21,142 nt of DNA from Oscillospiraceae bacterium (lineage in GTDB: Bacteria > Bacillota > Clostridia > Oscillospirales > Oscillospiraceae). The notes beneath the pieces were generated by a model, which worked only from the letters and a program-made list of their open reading frames with translations, searched no databases and was not told where the DNA came from. Positions 7,833-15,686 of this stretch are shown here, piece after piece; the stretch's first letter is position 1, and every line of letters starts with the position of its first letter. The translations under genes were made by a program, and so were the position numbers. The stretch lies in assembly GCA_016296635.1 (NCBI GenBank), contig JAEDIZ010000028.1, forward strand, positions 1 to 21,142, written 5' to 3'.

Positions 7833-8948
7833 ATGAAGAAGATCGTTGCTCTTCTGCTTGCTCTCGTTATGGTTTTCGCTCTGGTTGCCTGCGCAGCCAA
7901 GACCGAAGCCCCCAAGGCAGAGGAAACCAAATCTGAAGCAAAGTACAATGTTGCATATGTTGTCAACGGCAATCTCGGCGACAAGTCCTTCTTTGACTCT
8001 GCAGAAGCAGGTCTGGAAACCTTGAAGGCAGCCGGTCGCATCAGCCTCACCACCATCGAAATGGGCGGCACCGAGGAAGATCAGGCCAAGTGGCTCCCCA
8101 CTCTGGACGAAGTTGCAAGCTCCAAGGAATATGATATCATCATCTGCGGTACTTATCAGATGCCGGACTATCTGAAGGAAGTTGCTACCAACTATCCCGA
8201 TCAGAAGTTCGTCATTTTCGATGACAATACCTATGTCGGTGCCAACAGCAACGTTCTGAACATGACCTATCGTCAGAATGACCTGGGCTACCTCGTCGGT
8301 GTTTATGCAGCCTGCATGACCGCTGACACCAGCCTCGCCAACATCAACGAGGACGCAGTCGTCGGTTTCGTCGGCGGCGTTGACTCCCCCGTCATCAATG
8401 ACTTCCTGATCGGCTTCATCGAGGGCGCTCAGTCCGTCAACCCCGACATCAAGGTCGATACCCGCTACACCAACGACTATGTTGATACCGCTATCGCTAA
8501 AGAATACGGTCTGTCCATGATCAACGACAACAAGTGCGACATCATCTGGGGCGTTGCAGGTAATGCAGGCAACGGCGCAGCTGAAGCTGCTTTGGAAACC
8601 GGCAAGGCATGGTTCATCGGCGTTGACTCCGACCAGGAGCTGACCCTCTCCTCTGACCTAGCTGCTCTGACCCTGACCTCCGGTCTGAAGAACATCGGCA
8701 ACTCCCTGATCTGGCTGTTCGATGAGCTGGATGCAGGCAAGGAATACTGGGGCACCGAAGTTACCCTGGGTCTTGCTGAAGGCGGCGTCGGCATCGTTAC
8801 CGACAAGAACTTCGACAAGTATGCTTCCGCTGAGACCAAGGCCGCTGTCGAAGCTGCACAGAAGGCTGTTCTCGAAGGTACTGTGAAGGTTGACTCCGCA
8901 CTGCAGGGCTTTGATGTTGTTGCAGTTCGCGACGCTGTCCGTCCGTAA
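7833..8948 (+). CDS. Bmp/PnrA-family nucleoside-binding lipoprotein of an ABC transporter
   Basis: A 371-residue extracellular substrate-binding lipoprotein of the basic membrane protein (Bmp/PnrA/Med) family, which captures ribonucleosides for an ABC importer. The signal peptide ends in a lipobox LVAC with lipidated Cys20, followed by a Lys/Glu/Ala-rich linker. Family segments include NGNLGDKSFFDSA near the start of the mature domain, VGFVGGVDSPVINDFLIGF with a following EGAQ in the middle, and WGVAGNAGNGA. The start at 7833 is chosen because GGAGG (7821-7825) lies seven bases upstream and the signal peptide begins there. The in-frame ATG at 7776 lies at or before the predicted transcription start. 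It is followed by a strong terminator, then ATPase and permease genes. The bound nucleoside is not readable; purine or broad specificity is plausible. Confidence 0.93.
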   Translation: MKKIVALLLALVMVFALVACAAKTEAPKAEETKSEAKYNVAYVVNGNLGDKSFFDSAEAGLETLKAAGRISLTTIEMGGTEEDQAKWLPTLDEVASSKEYDIIICGTYQMPDYLKEVATNYPDQKFVIFDDNTYVGANSNVLNMTYRQNDLGYLVGVYAACMTADTSLANINEDAVVGFVGGVDSPVINDFLIGFIEGAQSVNPDIKVDTRYTNDYVDTAIAKEYGLSMINDNKCDIIWGVAGNAGNGAAEAALETGKAWFIGVDSDQELTLSSDLAALTLTSGLKNIGNSLIWLFDELDAGKEYWGTEVTLGLAEGGVGIVTDKNFDKYASAETKAAVEAAQKAVLEGTVKVDSALQGFDVVAVRDAVRP

Positions 8949-8985
8949 GTTCATATTCAAGCGAAGATTCTTTCTGAGCTTAACC

Positions 8986-9018
8986 ACAAGAGGGGGCTCC
9001 GGCCCCCTCTTGTTATTT
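8986..9018 (+). terminator. Intra-operon terminator after the binding-protein gene
   Basis: A perfect 12-bp stem (8986-8997 with 9002-9013, ACAAGAGGGGGC) closes a TCCG tetraloop and is followed by TATTT. The U-tract is short, so some read-through is likely. The position between a binding-protein gene and its membrane partners is the classic place for setting excess binding protein. It may also protect the upstream mRNA from 3' decay. Confidence 0.8.
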
Positions 9019-9035
9019 CCACGGCATTATTCTGT

Positions 9036-9096
9036 CTGCAGGACATTCAAAGCACCTTCTTTTTGCATTTCCTCTTTTCTTTTGAATGTGCTGCAG
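9036..9096. repeat. Long-armed inverted repeat overlapping a promoter
   Basis: Arms 9036-9051 (CTGCAGGACATTCAAA) and 9081-9096 (TTTGAATGTGCTGCAG) are reverse complements at 15 of 16 positions, with 29 bases between them. The second arm lies in the spacer of the proposed promoter at 9075-9103. It could be a two-site operator or, in read-through RNA, a long stem with a pyrimidine-rich loop. Confidence 0.7.
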
Positions 9097-9103
9097 GTAT
9101 AAT
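9075..9103 (+). promoter_or_regulatory. Possible secondary promoter for the ATPase-permease genes
   Basis: A perfect TATAAT at 9098-9103 lies 17 bases after a weak TTTTCT (9075-9080), with an AGGAGG ribosome site and the ATPase start 21-38 bases downstream. The poor -35 makes the promoter call tentative. The position just after the terminator and overlapping the inverted repeat makes a separately controlled start plausible. Confidence 0.45.
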
Positions 9104-9140
9104 AAAAACAGAATCTACGAAACAGGAGGATCATGCGGCT

Positions 9141-10721
9141 ATGCCAGATGTAAAGGCCGTCCGGCCGGACGAAGAATATGTCGTCCAAATGAAATCGATC
9201 TCCAAGGTTTATTCCAACGGCTGTGCCGCCAATCAGGGCGTTGATTTCTTCCTTCGCAGGGGTGAAATCCATGCACTGATGGGTGAAAACGGCGCAGGCA
9301 AATCGACTCTTATGAAAATGCTGTTCGGTCTCGAGCAGCCCACCAGCGGCGAAATCATCGTCAACGGCGAAAAACTGGTTCTTTCCTCCCCCACCGTTGC
9401 CATTTCTCACGGCATCGGCATGGTGCATCAGCACTTCATGCTGGTTCCGAGCCTTTCCGTCGCGGAAAACATGGTACTCGGCATGGTTCCCAAAAAGGGA
9501 ATGTTCATCGATAAGGCAAAAGCCATTGAGATTACGAAGGAATATGCCGACCGTTTCAATCTCCATGTAGAGCCAGAACTCAAGGTTGCGGACATTCCCG
9601 TCGGTATGAAGCAAAAGTTGGAAATTCTGAAAGCTTTGGTTCGCGGCGCGAAGATTCTGATTCTTGATGAGCCTACAGCCGTTCTGACTACGCAGGAGAC
9701 CACCGAACTGTTTCGTGAGCTGATACATCTAAAGAAGCAGGGCTATACCATCGTCTTTATCTCCCATAAGCTCAATGAGATCATGGAGATCACCGACCGC
9801 ATGACCATTCTTCGCAGCGGCAGATCCATGGGCGTTTACAATACGAAGGACGTCACCAAAGAAGATATTTCCCGTCTGATGGTCGGCCGCGATGTTGTTC
9901 TCGAGGTTCAGAAGGACAAGGCCCAGCCGACGGATACGGTTCTGCGCGTCCGCAATCTGGAATATGTAAACGAGTGGGGCAAGAAGATGCTGGACAAGAT
10001 CTCCTTTGACGTGCGCAAGGGTGAGATTCTCGGCATTGCAGGCGTGGAAGGCAACGGTCAGAAGGAACTGGTCGATATGCTCTTCAACTTCAATACCCCC
10101 AACGCAGGCTCTGCCGAAGTCAACGGCAAGAGCGTTCTGGGGCTTCCGCAGCAGAAGATCCGCGAGATGGGCGTTTCCCTCGTTCCTGAAGACCGTATGA
10201 TTTACGGCATCGCAGGCAGCGCGTCCATTGAGGAGAACATCATCTCCGACCGCAGCGGTGCAAAGCGTCTGAATAACGGCCCGCTGTTCAACATGAAGGC
10301 AATTCATGAAGAATCCGAACGTCTTATCAAGGATTTTACCGTTCTCTGCAAAGACAGCAGGCAGCAGATCCGGATGCTCTCCGGCGGCAACATTCAGAAA
10401 GTTGTCGTTGCCCGTGAGTTCTCCAACAATCCTGTTCTGATCCTCGCTGACCAGCCCACCCGCGGCATCGACGTCGGTGCAACAGAGTTTATCCGGAAAA
10501 AGCTCGTTGAGCTTTCCCGCTCCGGTATCGCCGTACTGCTGGTCTCCGCCGACCTCAACGAAGTCATGGAGCTGTCCGACAGCCTGATTGTCATGCACAA
10601 CGGCAAAATTGCTGCCTATTTTGAAGATACCGCCGATCTGTCCGATGAGATCATGGGCGAATATATGCTCGGTCTGAAGCAGCAGAGCGACGAAGAAATC
10701 GGGAGGGTATGTCATGACTAA
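9141..10721 (+). CDS. Nucleoside ABC transporter, double-domain ATP-binding protein
   Basis: A 526-residue cytoplasmic ATPase with two fused nucleotide-binding domains, of the type in simple-sugar and nucleoside importers (B. subtilis NupO/YufO group). Domain 1 has Walker A GENGAGKS (about 48-55), a degenerate signature VGMKQKLEILKAL and Walker B ILILDEPTAVLT. Domain 2 has a degenerate P-loop GVEGNGQKE, signature MLSGGNIQKVVVAREF and LILADQPTRGID. Such asymmetry is normal in this family. The start at 9141 has AGGAGG (9124-9129) 11 bases upstream, somewhat far. The ATG at 9133 is out of frame and opens only a six-codon frame. The gene overlaps the next permease by 8 bases, suggesting translational coupling. 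It powers import of the ligand bound by the upstream lipoprotein. Confidence 0.95.
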   Translation: MPDVKAVRPDEEYVVQMKSISKVYSNGCAANQGVDFFLRRGEIHALMGENGAGKSTLMKMLFGLEQPTSGEIIVNGEKLVLSSPTVAISHGIGMVHQHFMLVPSLSVAENMVLGMVPKKGMFIDKAKAIEITKEYADRFNLHVEPELKVADIPVGMKQKLEILKALVRGAKILILDEPTAVLTTQETTELFRELIHLKKQGYTIVFISHKLNEIMEITDRMTILRSGRSMGVYNTKDVTKEDISRLMVGRDVVLEVQKDKAQPTDTVLRVRNLEYVNEWGKKMLDKISFDVRKGEILGIAGVEGNGQKELVDMLFNFNTPNAGSAEVNGKSVLGLPQQKIREMGVSLVPEDRMIYGIAGSASIEENIISDRSGAKRLNNGPLFNMKAIHEESERLIKDFTVLCKDSRQQIRMLSGGNIQKVVVAREFSNNPVLILADQPTRGIDVGATEFIRKKLVELSRSGIAVLLVSADLNEVMELSDSLIVMHNGKIAAYFEDTADLSDEIMGEYMLGLKQQSDEEIGRVCHD

Positions 10722-11886
10722 GAAACGTCAACTCGCCTTCACATTTACCCGCGGCCTGCTTGCAATTGTCATTGCACTGCTTGTCGCAACGCTGCTGATC
10801 TTCATCAGCAGCAACGGCGCAAATGCTGCCGAAAAGCTTGCCGCTACCAAAAACGCGCTGACCCAGCTGCTCATTGGCCCGCTGTTCAAAACAGACTCCA
10901 GCGGCACTGTCGGCGCCTTCCAGGCCAAGCGTCTGACCGACATTCTTGCCTCCATGATTCCCATCATGTTCACCGGCATGGCTGTCTGCGTCATGTTCTC
11001 CGCCAACCAGTTCAACCTCGGTGCAGAAGGCGGCTGCATGCTGGGCGGTTTTGTTGGCGCCATGGTCGGCATCTATGTTCCCATGGCAGCAGGTCTGCAT
11101 CCTATCGTCTGCGTGATCTGCGGTGGTCTTGCAACCGCAGCGATGATGCTGATTCCCGCGCTTCTCAAAACAAAGCTCGGCGTCAGCGAAATGGTCTGCT
11201 CGCTGATGCTCAACTACATCATCATGTATATCATCAAATTCCTGATGAATACATATCTGGCTGATAAGTCCAAGGGGCAGGTTCAGTCCCTTATGTTCCC
11301 GGAAACCTCCAAGATTGCGCCTCTGGTGAACGACGGCTCCAAGCTCTCCCTCGGCTTTATCGCGGCACTCGTCGTGGTCGTGCTGGCCGGTCTTTTCATG
11401 TTCCGTACCCGTTGGGGTTATGCCATCCGCATGATCGGCATCAATCAGCAGTTTTCCATGTATTCCGGCATGAAGGTCGGTGCTGTTATCGTTCTGTCGC
11501 AGGTTCTTGGCGGCTTCCTTGCCGGCATGGGCGGCGCAGTCGAGGTTCTCGGACGCTTCCTGTACTACAACTGGACATCCCTTCCCGGCTACGGCTGGAC
11601 CGGTGTCACCATCGCGATCCTCGCATCAAATAATCCGTTTTATGTTCCTATTGCCGCCTTCTTCATGGCATACCTCACCAAGGGCTGCGGACTGATGTCC
11701 ACTTATGCAAGTGTGCCCTCTCAGCTGATTGATATTGTACAGGGTGTCATTTTCCTGTTCTTCGCAGCAGAGCAGTTCCTATCCAGATACCGTCAGAAGC
11801 TGGTTGTCAAAACTGCTGAAGAAGAAATTGCCCGCAAGAAGGCCGCTGAAGCGGAAGCCGCAAAGGGAGGTGCCGAGAATGCTTAA
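10714..11886 (+). CDS. Nucleoside ABC transporter permease 1
   Basis: A 390-residue integral membrane permease of the branched-chain/simple-sugar class (NupP/YufP-like). The first transmembrane helix is near 14-33, followed by an extracytoplasmic segment. About eight further hydrophobic segments follow, including IPIMFTGMAVCVMFSANQFN and then NLGAEGGCMLGG, a conserved family loop. The C-terminus is a charged Lys/Glu/Ala cytoplasmic tail. GGGAGG lies seven bases before the ATG. It overlaps the ATPase gene and the next permease gene by 8 bases each, so the three should be made in fixed ratio. It forms half of the membrane channel with permease 2. Confidence 0.93.
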   Translation: MTKKRQLAFTFTRGLLAIVIALLVATLLIFISSNGANAAEKLAATKNALTQLLIGPLFKTDSSGTVGAFQAKRLTDILASMIPIMFTGMAVCVMFSANQFNLGAEGGCMLGGFVGAMVGIYVPMAAGLHPIVCVICGGLATAAMMLIPALLKTKLGVSEMVCSLMLNYIIMYIIKFLMNTYLADKSKGQVQSLMFPETSKIAPLVNDGSKLSLGFIAALVVVVLAGLFMFRTRWGYAIRMIGINQQFSMYSGMKVGAVIVLSQVLGGFLAGMGGAVEVLGRFLYYNWTSLPGYGWTGVTIAILASNNPFYVPIAAFFMAYLTKGCGLMSTYASVPSQLIDIVQGVIFLFFAAEQFLSRYRQKLVVKTAEEEIARKKAAEAEAAKGGAENA

Positions 11887-12853
11887 TTTTCTGAAAATGC
11901 TCGCTGCGCCGGAATTTTTCTTCTCCATTCTGCGTATTTCCGCGCCCATCCTCTTCGCAACGCTGGCAGCCATTGTCGTTGAAAAGGCCGGCTTCTGCAA
12001 CATCGGTCTTGAAGGTCTCATGATGTTCTCCGCCTTGGCGGGTTCTCTCGGCAGCTACTATACCGGCAGCTGGTTTTTCGGTCTTATGGCCGCAATCGTT
12101 GTTGGCATCGGCATGAGCCTTCTCATGGGTTTCTTCGCTTTTAACCTCAAAACCGATATCACCATGGTCGGTATCGCCATCAATATGATGGGTTCCGGCG
12201 GTACACTCTTCCTTTGCAAGGTCATTACAAACCTTACTGAAGGCAAGGCCATGGCTTCCACCACGGGTCTGATTACCAAGACACTCTGCATCCCCAACAT
12301 CAATATTCCGATCATCAGCAAGATACCGTTCCTGGGCAGCGTAATCTCCGGTCACAGCCTGCTGACATATCTGGCATTCCTGTTCTGCCTGCTGACCTCC
12401 ATTATGCTCTACAGAACAAGCCTCGGCCTCAACATCCGCGCCGTCGGCGAGAACCCCAATGCAGCTTCCTCCGTCGGCGTTTCCGTGCTGAAAATCAAGT
12501 ATATTGCCATCGGCTTCTCCGGTCTGATGTGCGGTTTTGGCGGTGCATTCATGTCCATGTCCTACGCGCAGGGCTGGTCGCAGGACATGGTCGCTGGCCG
12601 CGGCTTCATTGCGCTTGCTGCGCAGGCCATGGGCAGCGGTGAATGCCTCGGCGGTATGCTGTCCTCCCTCGTCTTCGGCTTCGCGCAGGCGCTCGGCATC
12701 AAGTTCTCTGCAATTGGTCTTGATTCCAACCTGGCCTCTCCGATCCCCTATGCTGTTACGATTATCGGCCTCGTCATCTTCGCCGTTGCCAAGCGCAACA
12801 GAGAAAAGAAGGAACACTCCTCTGCAGGTCTCGAAAGGGCCGCTGCAAAATAA
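11879..12853 (+). CDS. Nucleoside ABC transporter permease 2
   Basis: A 324-residue permease, the partner of permease 1 (NupQ/YufQ-like). It has a conserved region with FCNIGLEGLMMFSALAGSLG near the N-terminus, the loop SLGLNIRAVGENPNAASSVG in the middle, and roughly nine hydrophobic segments. The start at 11879 follows GGGAGG (11865-11870) by eight bases and overlaps the previous stop by 8 bases. An in-frame upstream extension to 11729 is out-of-frame sequence of permease 1 and is not used. The C-terminus is a short basic tail. A 62-base gap with a weak hairpin separates it from the first nucleoside hydrolase, so the same transcript probably continues. Confidence 0.93.
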   Translation: MLNFLKMLAAPEFFFSILRISAPILFATLAAIVVEKAGFCNIGLEGLMMFSALAGSLGSYYTGSWFFGLMAAIVVGIGMSLLMGFFAFNLKTDITMVGIAINMMGSGGTLFLCKVITNLTEGKAMASTTGLITKTLCIPNINIPIISKIPFLGSVISGHSLLTYLAFLFCLLTSIMLYRTSLGLNIRAVGENPNAASSVGVSVLKIKYIAIGFSGLMCGFGGAFMSMSYAQGWSQDMVAGRGFIALAAQAMGSGECLGGMLSSLVFGFAQALGIKFSAIGLDSNLASPIPYAVTIIGLVIFAVAKRNREKKEHSSAGLERAAAK

Positions 12854-12865
12854 TCCCATATTAAC

Positions 12866-12896
12866 CAAATGCTCGCCCATACCGGACGGGCATTTG
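12866..12896 (+). other. Weak intergenic stem-loop
   Basis: CAAATG (12866-12871) pairs with CATTTG (12891-12896), with an inner CCC/GGG after a bulge. No T-run follows. It may modulate mRNA stability between the permease and hydrolase genes, and it is not a convincing terminator. Confidence 0.3.
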
Positions 12897-12915
12897 CACA
12901 ACCCGGAGGTACAAT

Positions 12916-13869
12916 ATGTCTGAACAGAAGAAAATCCCGGTCATCCTCGACGGTGATCCGGGTCATGATGACGCAATTGCCTGGACACTGGCACGCGCCT
13001 GCGGCAGATTTGATATTCTTGCCGTAACTTCTGCCGCCGGCAACTGCGGCATCGAAAAATCGACCTATAATGCCCGCCGCATCTGCCGTCTGATCGGCAT
13101 TGACGCGCCCATCGCAAAGGGCTGTCCGCAGCCGTTTATCGAGCCTGCCATGAACGCCCCCTCCGTTCACGGCGAATCCGGTCTCGATGGTCCCGTTCTG
13201 CCGGAGCCGGATCGCCCGCTCAGCGAATTGAATGCCGTAGAACTGATGGCAAAGGTCATTTCTGAAAATGAAGATCCCGTGACCGTTGTTTCCACCGGTC
13301 CTCTGACCAATACCGCAGCGTTTCTGCTGGCACACCCGGAACTGAAATCAAAAATTGCACGCATCTCCCTGATGGGTGGCGGCATCAGCACCGGCAACTG
13401 GACGCCAGCAGCGGAATTCAACATTCTTGTGGATCCGGAGGCCGCTAAAACGGTTTTTGAATCCGGTGTACCCATCCTGATGGCAGGTCTGGATGTGACG
13501 GAAAAGGCTCTGATCTTCCCGTCTGATTTTGAACGCATCCGTGCCCTGCAGAATCCCGTTTCCGACATTGTGTCCGCATGGCTGGAGTTTTTCTATATTT
13601 TCCATAAATCCATCGGCTATGCAGGCGCTCCCATGCATGATCCCTGCGCCGTCATGGCGCTGATTCATCCGGAGATTTTCCGGATGCAGCCCATGCATGT
13701 GGACATTGAAACCTGTGGCGAATACAGCCGCGGTGCCACCATTGGTGACGTACTTGGACTGTCCGGAAAGGAACCGAACGCAACTGTCATTCTCGGCGTA
13801 GACCGGGATGCCTTTGCAGATTACCTTGTGGATGCCATGAAATTCTATGGGGAGGCGAAGAAAGCATGA
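12916..13869 (+). CDS. Ribonucleoside hydrolase, RihA-like
   Basis: A 317-residue inosine/uridine-preferring nucleoside hydrolase. It cleaves ribonucleosides to free base and ribose using a calcium-bound water. The calcium site is in DGDPGHDDA (Asp12, Asp14, Asp18, Asp19). Other family motifs are VHGESGLDGP, VVSTGPLTNTA, a GNWTPAAEFN segment and the catalytic HD pair in GAPMHDPC. The run of motifs follows E. coli RihA closely, which prefers cytidine and uridine, so a pyrimidine preference is a reasonable inference. GGAGG (12905-12909) lies six bases before ATG. It overlaps the next hydrolase by four bases (ATGA). With the transporter genes it makes an import-then-cleave system. Confidence 0.92.
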   Translation: MSEQKKIPVILDGDPGHDDAIAWTLARACGRFDILAVTSAAGNCGIEKSTYNARRICRLIGIDAPIAKGCPQPFIEPAMNAPSVHGESGLDGPVLPEPDRPLSELNAVELMAKVISENEDPVTVVSTGPLTNTAAFLLAHPELKSKIARISLMGGGISTGNWTPAAEFNILVDPEAAKTVFESGVPILMAGLDVTEKALIFPSDFERIRALQNPVSDIVSAWLEFFYIFHKSIGYAGAPMHDPCAVMALIHPEIFRMQPMHVDIETCGEYSRGATIGDVLGLSGKEPNATVILGVDRDAFADYLVDAMKFYGEAKKA

Positions 13870-14792
13870 AATACCCCGTATGGCTTGACTGTGATGTCGG
13901 CGTCGATGATGCCATTGCCATTTTAGCGCTGCACGCTCTGGATGAGATCGATCTACTCGGCATTTCCACCGTCTGCGGCAACGCGGAGCAGGAAAAGACT
14001 TTTTCAAACGCACACCGCATGAACGGTCTGATGGGCACCGATTACCCGGTGCACCGCGGTGCCGAAACACCGCTGTACCGTCCCTTGAATGTTTCCGCCA
14101 TGTTCCACGGCGAAAACGGACTGGGCAATGTGGAGCTTCCGATCCCGGAAAACGCAGTTTTTAACCGCATTCCCGCATGGGACGCCATTTATGAAGCCGC
14201 GAAACAGCATCCCGGCGAACTGCGGCTCATTGCGATCGGTCCCATGACGAATGTCGCCATTGCACTTATGAAGCATCCGGAACTGAAAACACTGCTGCAT
14301 TCCGTTCTGATCATGGGCGGCTCTGCATCCGTCGGCAATGTGACAACTGCCGCAGAATTCAACATCTACGACGATCCCGAGGCTGCACAGATTCTTTTCA
14401 AATCCGGGATTCCCATCGTCATGTGCGGACTGGATGCGACTCTCAAAGCCGTTCTGACGCCGGAGGACTGGAATGAGCTGGCCGAAACCGGCCGCTGCGG
14501 TCGGTTTGTCCGCGACTGTCTCAGCCATCCCTGGAAATTCCTGCAGTCCATCGGCTTTGCCGGGGTTCCCATGCATGACAGCTGCCCGGTTCTTTATCTG
14601 GTTCATCCCGAGTATTTCAAGGCTGAAACCGCCGGTGTCTATGTTGAAACCCGCGGCACCGTCAGCCTCGGCAGAACCGTCACCGACCTTTACAGCGATA
14701 AAAAATTTGATGACCGCCATGTCACCGTTGTGCTGGATGTTGAGCGTGACCGTTTCATTGAAACGCTGAAAGATTGCATCCGTCGGGTCTGA
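13866..14792 (+). CDS. Second nucleoside hydrolase with variant calcium-site motif
   Basis: A 308-residue nucleoside hydrolase, clearly divergent from its upstream neighbour although in the same family. The N-terminal motif reads DCDVGVDDA: Asp8, Asp10, Asp14 and Asp15 are kept, while the usual Pro of DTDPG is Val11. FHGENGLGNVELP, IAIGPMTNVAIA, an AEFN segment and the HD pair (PMHDS, Ser instead of Pro) are present. The catalytic residues look intact, so activity is expected, perhaps on different nucleosides from the first enzyme (for example purine versus pyrimidine). GGAGG lies about ten bases upstream and the start overlaps the previous stop by four bases, so translation is coupled. It is the last gene before a strong terminator. 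Confidence 0.9.
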   Translation: MKYPVWLDCDVGVDDAIAILALHALDEIDLLGISTVCGNAEQEKTFSNAHRMNGLMGTDYPVHRGAETPLYRPLNVSAMFHGENGLGNVELPIPENAVFNRIPAWDAIYEAAKQHPGELRLIAIGPMTNVAIALMKHPELKTLLHSVLIMGGSASVGNVTTAAEFNIYDDPEAAQILFKSGIPIVMCGLDATLKAVLTPEDWNELAETGRCGRFVRDCLSHPWKFLQSIGFAGVPMHDSCPVLYLVHPEYFKAETAGVYVETRGTVSLGRTVTDLYSDKKFDDRHVTVVLDVERDRFIETLKDCIRRV

Positions 14793-14810
14793 ATCGCAGC
14801 TCTATGCATA

Positions 14811-14846
14811 AAAAACCTGTTTCCGAAAAATCGGAAACAGGTTTTT
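14811..14846. terminator. Strong bidirectional terminator
   Basis: A 16-bp perfect stem (14811-14826 with 14831-14846, including AACCTGTTTCCGA) closes an AAAA loop. The A-run on one side and T-run on the other allow termination from both directions. It closes the nucleoside locus on the plus strand and the TPM-domain gene on the minus strand. Confidence 0.93.
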
Positions 14847-14854
14847 CGTCTTTA

Positions 14855-15673
14855 TCAGAACTTTCCGCTGTGATGGGAGAAACCACTGGAATTGACGGAC
14901 GTCCCTCCGCCGCCGGAACGACTCGATCCTCTGTCGATGTGTGTACGTGTTTCCGTCACATGCGTAAACTGGTCCATCTGCCGCGTCAGCTGAACGCTTT
15001 CCGCCTGCAGATACTCGGCAGCGTCCTTCTTTTCTGCCACAGACTTCATCTTTCCCTTCATGATCGAGCAGACAATCAGAGCCGCCAGTGCCGGAATCAA
15101 GACAACTGCCGCAATTTTGCCGGTTGTATTGCCTTCCGTCGAGCCGCGGCCGCCGTAAGAATCGATGGGCTCACCATTTTGGGCCGACATTGCGAAGCTG
15201 TAAGCAGTCCCGATGTAATCTTCAAAGCCTGCCGCCCAGTCATTCCGGGAGAAATCATCCAGGAATTCATCGTCCAGCATATCCTTGCCATAATCCGTGT
15301 AGGCATAGTTGCCGAAATCACCGTAGGCACAGAGATCAAAATCGCGGTCCGCCATGCTCAGAAGCAGCAGAATACCGTCTTTTCCTTCGCCATAACCCAG
15401 TTCATAGTCGTGATAAATAGACTGTGCACAGACTTCTACGGAATCCGTATCATAGTAGTTCATAAAGTCATCCACAGTTACAATGTAGATGCCGCACTGT
15501 GCATTTTCGGAAGCAGTTTCTGCAAGATTCTCCAAATGCTCCCATTGTTCATAGGTGAGAAGGCCCGCTGCATCTGTCACATAGTCGAGACCACCGTCCT
15601 CCGCAAAAGCGCTCACACTCAAACTGAGGATCAGCACCAGAAGCAGCGCGATAGCAAATACTTTCTTTTTCAT
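14855..15673 (-). CDS. TPM-domain (YgcG/YdjH-like) membrane-anchored protein
   Basis: A 272-residue protein with a signal peptide (about 1-24, ending SAFA before ED), a TPM domain (formerly DUF477) at about 27-165, a transmembrane helix near 187-204, a charged helix and a Gly/Ser-rich tail with GFSHHSGKF at the end. The TPM domain face would be extracytoplasmic and the tail cytoplasmic. TPM proteins have been linked to photosystem repair in plants and to membrane-stress genes in Bacillus (YdjH), but no reaction is firmly known. It follows the YdjG-like gene by 13 bases with AAGGAGG before the ATG, so the two are co-translated. It ends just before a strong terminator. The domain call is firm, the role inferred from neighbours. 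Confidence 0.88.
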   Translation of the reverse strand: MKKKVFAIALLLVLILSLSVSAFAEDGGLDYVTDAAGLLTYEQWEHLENLAETASENAQCGIYIVTVDDFMNYYDTDSVEVCAQSIYHDYELGYGEGKDGILLLLSMADRDFDLCAYGDFGNYAYTDYGKDMLDDEFLDDFSRNDWAAGFEDYIGTAYSFAMSAQNGEPIDSYGGRGSTEGNTTGKIAAVVLIPALAALIVCSIMKGKMKSVAEKKDAAEYLQAESVQLTRQMDQFTHVTETRTHIDRGSSRSGGGGTSVNSSGFSHHSGKF

Positions 15674-15686
15674 ATACGCCGCCTCC

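Noticed and set aside
11807..12901. 364-residue minus-strand open frame across permease 2
   Set aside because: Antisense to a clear permease; composition is His/Glu/Gly-rich as expected for the complement of a membrane protein gene.
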